From Planctomycetota bacterium (GTDB lineage Bacteria; Planctomycetota; SZUA-567; H5-PLA8), in assembly GCA_026184295.1 (NCBI GenBank), contig JAHCJK010000022.1:1-48771 (forward strand): a stretch of DNA of 48,771 nt, given 5' to 3'. Positions 1-7,954 of this stretch are shown here, one piece after another. Each line of letters begins with the position of its first letter. The stretch's first letter is position 1. The position numbers and the translations under genes were made by a program. The notes under the pieces are model-generated. The model did not search any database. It saw nothing but the letters and a program-made list of their open reading frames with translations, and was not told the DNA's origin.

Positions 1-79
1 TGGAGAAGCCCGCTAGATTGATTGCACGTGTTGGCCGCGCGGCCAGCTTGCCCTACAGACCCATACGCGAGGATTGGCC

Positions 80-994
80 ATGAAGCGGTTGCTCTGGCTT
101 GGATTGTTGGCGCTCACCACCGGAACCTTGGCTGTCAGGGCCGAAGAAGCTCCCAAGGAAGAACCCAAGAAGGAAGAGGCCAAGACCGAAGCTCCGAAGG
201 AAGAAGCGAAGACCGAAGCGCCCAAGCCCGAGGAAAAGAAAGAAGAAGCCAAGGCCGACGCGCCCAAGGAAGAAGTGAAGAAGGAAGAGCCGAAGGAAGC
301 GCCCAAGGAAGAAGCGAAGGAAGAGAAGAAGGAAGACGAAGCCCTCCTGGCCAAGATCAGCTACATCATCGGCCTGAACATCGGCGGGCAGTTCAAGCAG
401 GACGACATCCACGCCAATCTGGACTCGCTGGTCAAGGGCCTCAAGGACGCGATGGACGGCAAGCAGCCCGCGATGTCCCAGCAGGAAATCCAGCAGACGA
501 TGGATTCCTTCAAGAAGATGATGATCGCCAAGCAGCAGGAAAAGATGAAGGCGCAGATGGAAGCCGCCGCCAAGGAAGGCGAAAAGAACGCCGCCCAGGG
601 CAAGGCGTTCCTCGACGAGAACAAGAAGAAGGAAGGCGTCCAGACCACCGCCACCGGCCTGCAGTACAAGGTCCTGAAGGACGGCGAAGGCGACAAGCCC
701 AAGGCCAGCGACCGCGTGACCGTGCACTACAAGGGCACGCTGCTGGACGGCACCGAATTCGACAGCAGCTACCGCCGCAAGGAGCCCGCTTCGTTCAAGC
801 TCGACGAGGTGATCAAGGGCTGGACCGAGGGCGTGCAGTTGATGAAGGTCGGCTCCAAGTACCAGTTCTGGATTCCCTCGGAACTGGCCTACGGCGCGAA
901 CGTGCGCCCCGACGGCCCCATCCCCGCCAACGCGACGCTGGTCTTCGAAGTCGAACTGCTCGCCGTGGGCGACGCCGCCCCCAAGGGCGAATAA
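80..994 (+). CDS. Exported FKBP-type peptidyl-prolyl cis-trans isomerase (FkpA/Mip-like)
   Basis: Predicted 304-residue isomerase that would catalyse cis-trans isomerisation of prolyl bonds in the periplasm or at the cell surface. A signal peptide (about residues 1-21, MKRLLWLGLLALTTGTLAVRA) is followed by a low-complexity Lys/Glu/Pro/Ala segment of roughly 70 residues. An FKBP_N-like helical dimerisation segment follows (containing SYIIGLNIGGQF), and then a C-terminal FKBP domain with VHYKGTLLDGTEFDSS, the I-KGW-EG turn and IP-ELAYG, which carry the conserved pocket residues. I chose the ATG at 80 because GAGG lies 7 nt upstream; a TTG two codons earlier is also open. A strong terminator follows the gene, so it is probably monocistronic. 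The family is certain. The charged segment is unusual and may be a spacer or wall-interaction region, which is inference. Confidence 0.93.
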   Translation: MKRLLWLGLLALTTGTLAVRAEEAPKEEPKKEEAKTEAPKEEAKTEAPKPEEKKEEAKADAPKEEVKKEEPKEAPKEEAKEEKKEDEALLAKISYIIGLNIGGQFKQDDIHANLDSLVKGLKDAMDGKQPAMSQQEIQQTMDSFKKMMIAKQQEKMKAQMEAAAKEGEKNAAQGKAFLDENKKKEGVQTTATGLQYKVLKDGEGDKPKASDRVTVHYKGTLLDGTEFDSSYRRKEPASFKLDEVIKGWTEGVQLMKVGSKYQFWIPSELAYGANVRPDGPIPANATLVFEVELLAVGDAAPKGE

Positions 995-1028
995 GCGGCG
1001 CTGTCTGGAACGTAGCGTGGTATAGACT

Positions 1029-1063
1029 GGAGGACCGGAGACCCCGGTCCTCCGGTTGTTTTA
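1029..1063 (+). terminator. Rho-independent terminator after the FKBP gene
   Basis: A perfect 10-bp inverted repeat (GGAGGACCGG / CCGGTCCTCC, 1029-1038 and 1044-1053) with a 5-nt loop is followed by a T-rich run (GGTTGTTTTA). Confidence 0.88.
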
Positions 1064-1286
1064 GGGCAATCGCCATGTGAGGTTTGTGGGTGTTTCGGCA
1101 TCTACTAAGGGGCGCGTACTGTAGGGAATTCCAGCGGCGTGGGCGCAGCCTTGAAGAAGTTCCCGCCCCGATTCGTCCTGGGATATGGCTATCCATGGTA
1201 TGATCCGCACCTTGCAGGGGCGGCATTTTCGCGCGCCTTCGGCACACGAGGTGCGTACCGAATCTCCGGGAGGTGACCGGACAGGC

Positions 1287-4200
1287 ATGGCGAACGGTTC
1301 GGAAGATACGATGCCCATGCAGGGCGGACAGTCGGCCCAGGGCGCGGCCACGCCGCCGCCCAGCCAGCCCGGCACCGGTTCGCAGGCGCCGTCCGTGCAC
1401 ATCCCGTCGCAGTCGGGCGCGCCGACGGCGTTCAGCCTGAGCGGCACGAACGGGCTCCCGCCGGTCTCGCAGCCGGTGCAGGACCTCTCGCAGGACAAGC
1501 TGCTGCTCTCGGCCAACCGCGTCACCGTGGACGGCAAGCCGACCCCGGCGCTGGGCGGGATTCCGCTGTTGACCAAGCTCGGGCAGGGCGGCATGGGCGC
1601 GGTCTACTACGGCATCCATCCGCGCCTGAAGCTCGAAGTCGCCGTGAAGGTGCTGCCGTTCCACCTGGCGGGCTCGCAGCCGGCGCTGATCGAACGCTTT
1701 TTCCGCGAGGCGCAGATCGCGGCCAAGGTCCAGTCGCCGCATCTCGTCAACGTGAAGGACGTCAACGAGGACTGCGGCCTCTTTTACCTCGTCATGGAGT
1801 ACGTCCACGGCACGTCGGCAGGATCGTATCTGAAGCAGGTGAAGGACATGGGCCGCCCCGGCCTGCCCGAGTCCGAGGCGCTCGCGATCGTCATCGCCGC
1901 GACCGAGGGCCTGAAGTCCGCGCACGACCAGAACGTCGTCCACCGCGACGTGAAGCCCGACAACATCATGATTCCCAAGTCGAAGAGCGGGGGCGAACTG
2001 CTCTTCAAGAACGCCAAGCTGGCCGACCTGGGCCTGGCCCGCGGCGACGACGGCGCGCAGCAGGGCCTGACCGCCACGCAGGTGGCGCTGGGCACGCCCG
2101 GCTACATGGCGCCCGAACAGGCCGACGACGCGCGCACCGCGGGCAAGCCGGCCGACGTCTTCAGCATGGGCGCGGCGCTCTACGCGCTGCTCTCCGGCGG
2201 CGCGCCCTTCAAGGGCGAGTCGCTGATGAAGATCTTCTTCGCCACCGCGCAGAAGCCGCACGAGCCGATCCAGCAGCTCCGCCCCGAAGTCGGCGCGGCC
2301 ACGGCGGCGCTGATCGACCGCTGCCTGGCCAAGGACCCCGCGCAGCGCCCGGCCGATGCCACCATGCTGCTCGAACAGCTCGCGGTCTGCCGCGACCAGG
2401 CGGGCCAGGGCGCCGCGGGCGGCCCGCATGCCTCGCAGTTCGCGCCGACGATCGTGGGCGCGGCCGCGCCGGGCTCGAAGGCCGCGACCGAGTTCCAGCC
2501 GCCGGGCAGCATCCCCGGCAACCGCACGTCCGTCCAGCCTCAGCCTTCGCTGCCGCCCGAGCCGCCCGCGCCGAAGCGCTGGCCCAAGGTCCTGGCCGCG
2601 GCGGTGGTCATCCTGGTGCTGCTGGGCGCGGCGGGTTCGCATCTGAAAGAAAAGGAACGCCAGGCCGCGCAGGCCAAGTTCGTCGCCGACCGCGACGTGG
2701 CCGCCGCCGCCGGGCGCAACGCCGCCACCGCCCACGGCGACCAACTCGCGCAGGCCATCGCCGACCTGGAGCGCTTCAAGCAGGAGCGCGCCGAGCACAC
2801 GCTCGAGGACTTCAAGCCCGTCGAGGAGGTCCTCGACCAGCTCCACGACCGCCAGGACCTGCTGGCCCGGCGCCGCGATTCGTTCAACGCGCTCGTCGCC
2901 GACGCGCGGCGCATGATTCCCGTCGATCCCCGCGAGGCGCGGAAGAAGATCGAGGAGGCCGAGAAGCTCGGCGCGGCGGCCGCGGACGGGAACCTGCCCG
3001 ACCTGCTCGCCGAGGCCAAGCTGGACGCGCTGAAGACCGAGGCGCAGCGCTTCGCGGAGGCCTTCGCCAAGCGCGAGAGCGACGAGAAGGCCGCGCACGC
3101 GCGCAGCGAGTTCGAGGCCGCCTTCGCCGCCGCGCGCGACGCGGCCGCGCGCGAAGAATGGCCGGCCGCCGAGGCCACCGTGCGCAAGGCGCTGGAGGCG
3201 CTCGGGGCGCAGGACCATCCCGCCAAGGACGGCGCGCAGGCGCTGCTCAAGACCGCGGAGAACGAGCAGGGCAAGCGCGAGGAGTTCGGGAAACTGCTGC
3301 TCCAGGGCAACCGGCTGCTGAAGGACGGAAAGTTCGAGGGGGCGCGCGAACATTTCGAGAAGGCGCGCGCGCTCTGGCCGAAGTCGCCCGAGAACGAACG
3401 CATCAACGCCGGCGTGGCCACGGCGCTGCAGGGCATCAAGCACGTCAGCTACGAGTCGGCGATGCAGGAAGGCCGCGAAGCGCTGAAGAACCGCGAGTGG
3501 GACAAGGCCGAGACGGCGTTCAACCGCGCGCTGTACGAACGCAAGGGCGACCGTTCCGCCACGCAGGGACTCGCCGACGCCCAGTCCGGCGCGAAGGACA
3601 AGCGTTACGCCGACGCCTTTCAGAGCGGCCAGTCGCTCCTGAAGGACAAGAAATACCAGGCCGCCGCGATGGCCTTTACGTCCGCGCTGGACGAGAAGCG
3701 CACCAAGGAGGCCGCCGACGCGCTGAGCGCCGCGCAGTACGAGGCCGCGATGGACGAGGCGCGCAAGGCCGCCGCCGACCGCCGCTGGTTCGACGCCGAG
3801 CGCGAACTCCGCAAGGCGCTTTCCAGCAAGCCCAACGATCCGAGCGCGCTGACCGGCCTGAACCTGATCCAGGGCTTCCGCAAGCTGGAACTCAAGGATT
3901 ACGCCGGCGCGGAAACGAGCTTCAACGCCGCCCTGCAGACCTCGCCGGACAACAAATCCGCCAAGGACGGCCTGGCCTCGGCCCAGAAAGCCCGCCAGAC
4001 CGGCTACGACGAGGCCATGGGGCGCGCGCGCCTGAAGTCGGCCAACGCCGACTCGGTGCTCGACTGGACCCAGGTGAAGAACGCCTGCGACGACGCGCTG
4101 GCCGTCTACCCATCCGACAAGGCCGCGCAGGCGCTGAAGAACCGCGCGCTGGGCGAGATCGACCGGCTGACCCGCCCGACCCTGAAGGTCGTGGACGAGA

Positions 4201-4466
4201 TCCCGCTCACCTCGGTCCGTTCCGTGAAGCTGAACAACACCGCCGTCAGCGCCACCGGCGCCAACACCGTCGAACCCGGCCGCTACCTGGTGGAGGTGGA
4301 AATCAGCGTGCCCCTGGGCGGGCGCGCCAACGACATCTCGCGGTCGCTGCGCGTGACCCTGGAACGCGGGCGCAATTACGAGATTCGCTTTACCGCCAAC
4401 CGCAAGAGCGCCAACCGCCACGAGGTCAAGCTGTACGAAGACGGCAAGCACATCGACTTCGAGTAG
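1287..4466 (+). CDS. Membrane-anchored Hanks-type Ser/Thr protein kinase with long C-terminal TPR-like region
   Basis: Predicted 1059-residue receptor-like kinase. A Pro/Gln-rich N-terminus (1-85) leads to a complete kinase domain (about 90-370) with the glycine loop GQGGMGAVYYG, Lys121 in VAVKVL, the catalytic HRDVKPDN (Asp221), DLG (Asp247) in place of DFG, and GTPGYMAPEQ. A Pro-rich linker, one transmembrane segment (about 433-450, VLAAAVVILVLLGAAG) and a roughly 600-residue extracytoplasmic part follow. That part is built of Ala/Glu/Lys-rich helical repeats resembling TPRs (ALKNREWDKAETAFNRAL, LELKDYAGAETSFNAAL) and a short beta-rich C-terminus. Start: GGGAGGTGA ends 10 nt before the ATG at 1287; an in-frame ATG at 1185 lacks such a site. 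The gene ends 15 bp from the convergent beta-helix gene. The substrate is unknown. The exterior repeats probably sense a protein ligand (inference). Confidence 0.93.
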   Translation: MANGSEDTMPMQGGQSAQGAATPPPSQPGTGSQAPSVHIPSQSGAPTAFSLSGTNGLPPVSQPVQDLSQDKLLLSANRVTVDGKPTPALGGIPLLTKLGQGGMGAVYYGIHPRLKLEVAVKVLPFHLAGSQPALIERFFREAQIAAKVQSPHLVNVKDVNEDCGLFYLVMEYVHGTSAGSYLKQVKDMGRPGLPESEALAIVIAATEGLKSAHDQNVVHRDVKPDNIMIPKSKSGGELLFKNAKLADLGLARGDDGAQQGLTATQVALGTPGYMAPEQADDARTAGKPADVFSMGAALYALLSGGAPFKGESLMKIFFATAQKPHEPIQQLRPEVGAATAALIDRCLAKDPAQRPADATMLLEQLAVCRDQAGQGAAGGPHASQFAPTIVGAAAPGSKAATEFQPPGSIPGNRTSVQPQPSLPPEPPAPKRWPKVLAAAVVILVLLGAAGSHLKEKERQAAQAKFVADRDVAAAAGRNAATAHGDQLAQAIADLERFKQERAEHTLEDFKPVEEVLDQLHDRQDLLARRRDSFNALVADARRMIPVDPREARKKIEEAEKLGAAAADGNLPDLLAEAKLDALKTEAQRFAEAFAKRESDEKAAHARSEFEAAFAAARDAAAREEWPAAEATVRKALEALGAQDHPAKDGAQALLKTAENEQGKREEFGKLLLQGNRLLKDGKFEGAREHFEKARALWPKSPENERINAGVATALQGIKHVSYESAMQEGREALKNREWDKAETAFNRALYERKGDRSATQGLADAQSGAKDKRYADAFQSGQSLLKDKKYQAAAMAFTSALDEKRTKEAADALSAAQYEAAMDEARKAAADRRWFDAERELRKALSSKPNDPSALTGLNLIQGFRKLELKDYAGAETSFNAALQTSPDNKSAKDGLASAQKARQTGYDEAMGRARLKSANADSVLDWTQVKNACDDALAVYPSDKAAQALKNRALGEIDRLTRPTLKVVDEIPLTSVRSVKLNNTAVSATGANTVEPGRYLVEVEISVPLGGRANDISRSLRVTLERGRNYEIRFTANRKSANRHEVKLYEDGKHIDFE

Positions 4467-4481
4467 CGCCCTCGGAAGCCG

Positions 4482-5567
4482 TCAGGCCAGGTTCAGGTCG
4501 CCGGCCTCGGGCTGGACGAAGACGCCTTCCAGCCGCCCGGTCCGGTTCCCGGACAGTTCCGCCTGCGAATCTTCCGTCACGACGATGCGCCCGTGAATCA
4601 CGTTGCCGCGGCAGCGCGCGCCCTTGCAGCCTTCGGTAAAGGCGATGGTGCGCTCGTACTCCCACTTCGTCGAATGGATCAGGTTCTCATAGACCTCGTT
4701 GTCCAGCGTGCCGCTCTGTTCGATGGCCTTGTTCGCGCCGGCGACGATGCGGTTGTGGCGCACGATCCCGCGCGTCACCTGCGGAAACTTGCCCGAGGGA
4801 TTGCCGAAGGCCACGCCGCGGTCGCAGTTCACGATCAGGTTGCGCTCGGCGATCACGTCCTCGCTCTGCACCCAGATGAAGATCGCGCCGCGCCCGCCGC
4901 CGTTCTGCCCGCGGATGCCCACGAACAGGTTGTCGGCGAAGGTCCAGTCCTTCAGGCCCATCATGTCGATCCCGCTGATGTAATCGGGCTCGTGGTAGCC
5001 CGGCCAGGGCTTGGGCGTGTCGCACAGGAACAGGCAGTGCTGCACCAGGCCCTGCGTCGGCCGCTTGCGCAGCATCTCTTCCGGGCTTTGAAGATCGTCG
5101 CCGCTGTCCATGATGCGCTGCGGGTGCGTGCCTTTCAGCCCGCGGGTCCAGATGTTGTGGAAGAGGACGTTGTGGATGCGCGTGTTGCGCACGCCGCTGT
5201 CGCCGTAGATGCGCACGCCGTAAAGCTCGCTGTTGCGGAAGGTCATGTCGGCGATCGTGCAGTCGCGCGCGCCGATCAGCGAAAGGATCGTCACCCGCGC
5301 GCCGCCGGCGTCGATCGCGACGGCTTCGCGCTTGCCGCTCTCGCCGCGCAGCGTGATCCCGTGGGCGCGAATGCGCAGGTCGGGCGGCGGCGTGTAGACG
5401 CCGTCGGCGAGCAGCAGGGTCGTGCCGTCTTCGAGCGCGTCAAAGGCCCGCACGAGTTCCTCCGTCGTGGCCACGCGCACGATCTTGCCCGCGGGCGGCG
5501 GGAGTTTCGGCACCGGCGGCATCTTCGCGATCAGGGTGGACAGGTCGGGGTTGGCGGTGGCGAGCAT
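4482..5567 (-). CDS. Right-handed parallel beta-helix protein
   Basis: A 361-residue protein whose middle repeats the strand-turn pattern of parallel beta-helix folds, with a ladder of short Asn-rich rungs (NSELYGVRIYGDSGVRN, HNVLFHNIW, ERNLIVNCDRGVAFG, RHNRIVAGANKAIEQSG, ENLIHSTKW). The N-terminus has a polysaccharide-lyase-6/chondroitinase-B-like opening (TTEELVRAFDALEDGTTLLLADGVY). No signal peptide is visible, unlike the other beta-helix proteins of the window, so it may stay inside or be exported another way. A GAGG lies 11 nt before the ATG. It may bind or cleave polysaccharide, but I see no lyase catalytic signature I would trust. It stands alone between convergent and same-strand neighbours. 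Confidence 0.75.
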   Translation of the reverse strand: MLATANPDLSTLIAKMPPVPKLPPPAGKIVRVATTEELVRAFDALEDGTTLLLADGVYTPPPDLRIRAHGITLRGESGKREAVAIDAGGARVTILSLIGARDCTIADMTFRNSELYGVRIYGDSGVRNTRIHNVLFHNIWTRGLKGTHPQRIMDSGDDLQSPEEMLRKRPTQGLVQHCLFLCDTPKPWPGYHEPDYISGIDMMGLKDWTFADNLFVGIRGQNGGGRGAIFIWVQSEDVIAERNLIVNCDRGVAFGNPSGKFPQVTRGIVRHNRIVAGANKAIEQSGTLDNEVYENLIHSTKWEYERTIAFTEGCKGARCRGNVIHGRIVVTEDSQAELSGNRTGRLEGVFVQPEAGDLNLA

Positions 5568-5814
5568 CGTCGGGTGTCCTCGGGTGGGGGCCTGCGCACA
5601 GGCCGCATATCCCTGAGTAAACCCGCGTCGGGCGCGCGCGCAACCGGCCCGCGCGGGAATCGATTTTCAATCTGGATTCATTGCGTCGGCGCGCCCGCAA
5701 AGCTTCCGGGCGCGCCCCGTGGATCGCGGCGGAAAACCATGCTCTACCCGAGGCGGCGCAAGCGGTTGCGCGAACCGCTCCGGCCGGGCCAATCCCCCGG
5801 GAATCCGCGCGCGT

Positions 5815-6270
5815 TCACGCCTCGGCGCTCCGCGTCCGCGGCGGCCCGGCGCGCCCGCGCAGCTCGTGCAGGAAGACGCGCATCTCGGTCTCGTGCAGGC
5901 CCAGGCGCGCGCAGGCTTCCGCCAGGGAACGCACCGGCATGCAGCAGATGCGGTCGCCGTCGATCTCCTGGTAGGTGGCGAACATGCGGCCGAGGCCGTA
6001 CAGGTGCGGCGGCCCGAACAGCACGGCCACGCGCCGGATCAGCGGCATCGGCGCGAGGTTGCGGAGGAAGCTCGCGTACGCGCGCACGTCCAGGCTGGAG
6101 ACGTTCATCTGCACGGATTCCATGTCGATCAGATGCACGCGCGCGGAGCGCAGGCGGAGATCGGCCGCGCGCGCGGCGGCAAGCGCGCGGACTTCCTCGA
6201 CGGTCAGCGCGCCGCTGTAGCAGGTGACCAGGAGAATCCCATCGGGACTGAGCGCATAAGTGCCTGGCAT
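5815..6270 (-). CDS. Uncharacterised protein, possibly SpoIIAA/STAS-like
   Basis: A 151-residue soluble protein I do not recognise with confidence. It opens with a strand-turn-strand (ALSPDGILLVTCYSGALTVEEV), then a helix, then a buried strand ending in an aspartate (VHLIDMES), a hydrophobic pair of helices and VAVLFGPP. This order is reminiscent of SpoIIAA-like/STAS folds, where such a protein would act as a regulator or lipid binder, but that is only topology. No signal peptide or membrane span. GGCGAGG precedes the ATG by about 6 nt. The 247 bp between it and the downstream beta-helix gene show no gene. Confidence 0.6.
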   Translation of the reverse strand: MPGTYALSPDGILLVTCYSGALTVEEVRALAAARAADLRLRSARVHLIDMESVQMNVSSLDVRAYASFLRNLAPMPLIRRVAVLFGPPHLYGLGRMFATYQEIDGDRICCMPVRSLAEACARLGLHETEMRVFLHELRGRAGPPRTRSAEA

Positions 6271-6357
6271 GCACGCCTCGCCTGAAACAAAGGTTCAGGC
6301 CGTGCATGTGCCGCCGCATGCAATAATTCCATTTTTTTCATCGCGCGGCGGGCCGGC

Positions 6358-6393
6358 ATAAAAAATCCCCCCGGACCGCGAAGTCCGAGGGGA
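6358..6393 (-). terminator. Rho-independent terminator of the Gfo/Idh/MocA gene
   Basis: Read on the minus strand, an 11-bp stem with one mismatch (6383-6393 with 6366-6376, loop 6377-6382) is followed by a run of T residues (AAAAA on the plus strand at 6361-6365). Confidence 0.85.
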
Positions 6394-6420
6394 CGCGAAC
6401 GCTTCGGCCGAATGGCGCGG

Positions 6421-7479
6421 CTACTCGAGCACGATCTCCTTGTTGCCCGCCGAGCTGCGGTAGATGCCGTCGAGGATGCTCAGCACGTCGTACGACTGTT
6501 CCGCTGGCACCGGCGAAGGCTTGCCGTGGGCCACGGCGTCGGCGAAGGCGACGCATTCGGCCGCGTGGGCTTCCTGGCCGCCCGACATCACCAGGGTCGT
6601 GTTGAGGTGCTGCTGCGACTTGTAGTTGGTCTCGAGGAGTTCCAGCGTGGGCCAGTGCGCGCCGCCCTTTTCGCCGTAGAGCCACATCTGCATGTCTTCG
6701 CCGGTGGTCTTGTGGTGCAGCAGCCAGCTCACTTCCAGCACCATCGTCGCGCCGTTGCTGAAGCGCACGAAGGCCGCGGCGAATTCTTCGACGTCCCAGT
6801 CCTTCTCGCGCGGCAGCAGCCCGCCCCAGGGGGTGAACGAGCCCGGAATCTTGCGCAGGCGGTCCTGCGTGATGCCCGAGACCGCGATGGGCTTGGGGTT
6901 GCCCATCATCCACAGCGTCAGGTCGAGGATGTGGACGCCGATGTCGATGCAGGGCCCGCCGCCGCTGTGCTTCTTGAGCGTGAAGCTGGTGCGCGGGAGC
7001 AGCCCGGCGCGGCGGAGCATCCAGCCGCGGGCGTGGTAGACGTCGCCCAGGCGCCCGGTCTCGAGTTCGGCCTTGAGGGCCTTCGAGCGGCCGTCGAAGC
7101 GGAAGTGCTGCGCGGTCATCAGCAGCTTCCCGGACTTGTCGCGCGCGGCGATCATCTGCTTGATCTCGGCGGGCGTCGGCGCGAGCGGCTTTTCGCAGAT
7201 GACGTGCTTGCCGGCGTTCAGGGCCGCGATGGTCAGCGGCGCGTGGTACATGTTGGGCGTGCAGACATCGACGATGTCGAGGTCCGGGTCGGCGATCAGG
7301 TCCTCGGGCTTCTCGTAGGTCTTGGCGACGCCGTGCTCGGCGGCCACCTTCTTAAGGACCTCGCCCATCGGGTCGGCCAGCGCGACGAGTTCCGCGTCGG
7401 GGCTGCTCTTCCATCCCGGGAAGTGCGTCTTGGCGATGCCGCCGACGCCGATGACGCCAACCTTCAACTTCTTGGCCAT
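6421..7479 (-). CDS. Gfo/Idh/MocA-family NAD(P)-dependent oxidoreductase
   Basis: A 352-residue cytoplasmic dehydrogenase of the glucose-fructose oxidoreductase/inositol dehydrogenase family, which oxidises or epimerises sugars and cyclitols. The N-terminal Rossmann fold shows VGVIGVGGIAKTHF and the acidic strand-end LVALAD. The conserved CEKP (Lys97) follows, then the C-terminal alpha/beta domain with GGGPCIDIGVHILD, whose Asp179 and His183 are the family's catalytic and substrate-binding positions. Length is typical. AAAGGAA lies 6 nt before the ATG and a terminator follows, so it is probably a single-gene unit. The exact sugar cannot be told from sequence; neighbouring glycan genes suggest a catabolic role (inference). 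Confidence 0.93.
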   Translation of the reverse strand: MAKKLKVGVIGVGGIAKTHFPGWKSSPDAELVALADPMGEVLKKVAAEHGVAKTYEKPEDLIADPDLDIVDVCTPNMYHAPLTIAALNAGKHVICEKPLAPTPAEIKQMIAARDKSGKLLMTAQHFRFDGRSKALKAELETGRLGDVYHARGWMLRRAGLLPRTSFTLKKHSGGGPCIDIGVHILDLTLWMMGNPKPIAVSGITQDRLRKIPGSFTPWGGLLPREKDWDVEEFAAAFVRFSNGATMVLEVSWLLHHKTTGEDMQMWLYGEKGGAHWPTLELLETNYKSQQHLNTTLVMSGGQEAHAAECVAFADAVAHGKPSPVPAEQSYDVLSILDGIYRSSAGNKEIVLE

Positions 7480-7564
7480 GTTCGATTCCTTTCTTATGAT
7501 TTGGAGGTACGGAAGTCCCTGAACCTACTGAATACGGATGACTATACAAGTAACAGTTGAACCC

Positions 7565-7918
7565 TTACCGATGCTCGTCGGGCTGCCAGGCGTAGACCGT
7601 AGCCAGGCCCGTGGCCTCCAGGTGCTGCGCTAACCCCGGTCCGCTGAGCAGGATAAAGTGGTTCGCGCGGCCCTGTTGCACGATACGCACCCGGTGCTGC
7701 TGCGTGGGGTCGGTGGCCGCTTCAAAGATCGCGTCGAAGAGTTTCTGCAGATCGTCGGCGTGTTCGAGCAAGCTCGAGCCGTCCGCCGCGCGCAGGTGAT
7801 ACGCCCAGTCGGGGAGTTCCAGAAAGCCCTGCACGACCGAGACGGCGTAGGCCTTGCCGCGGTCCTGGCGCTGAAAGAGGAGCCGGTCCTTGAGCCACTG
7901 CGGCGCGTCGCATTTCAT
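7565..7918 (-). CDS. Small uncharacterised protein
   Basis: A 117-residue soluble protein with no family I recognise. It has mixed alpha/beta composition, several Gln/His/Arg-rich stretches (DPTQQHRVRIVQQGRANHF) and no signal peptide or membrane helix. It lies 36 bp downstream of the Asp-box lipoprotein on the same strand, so the two may be cotranscribed. AGGCGGG lies directly upstream of the ATG. The call as a real gene rests on the ribosome site, position and lack of a better overlapping frame. Confidence 0.55.
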   Translation of the reverse strand: MKCDAPQWLKDRLLFQRQDRGKAYAVSVVQGFLELPDWAYHLRAADGSSLLEHADDLQKLFDAIFEAATDPTQQHRVRIVQQGRANHFILLSGPGLAQHLEATGLATVYAWQPDEHR

Positions 7919-7954
7919 CCCGCCTACGATGCGCGCGCGGGCGCGAAGCGCAAG

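Noticed and set aside
813..4451. 1212-codon open frame on the minus strand opposite the kinase
   Set aside because: Leu/Arg/Gly/Val-rich shadow of a GC-rich gene; the plus strand has all kinase motifs.
5568..5814. 247-bp gap searched for a gene
   Set aside because: Short frames only, with no ribosome site or protein-like composition.
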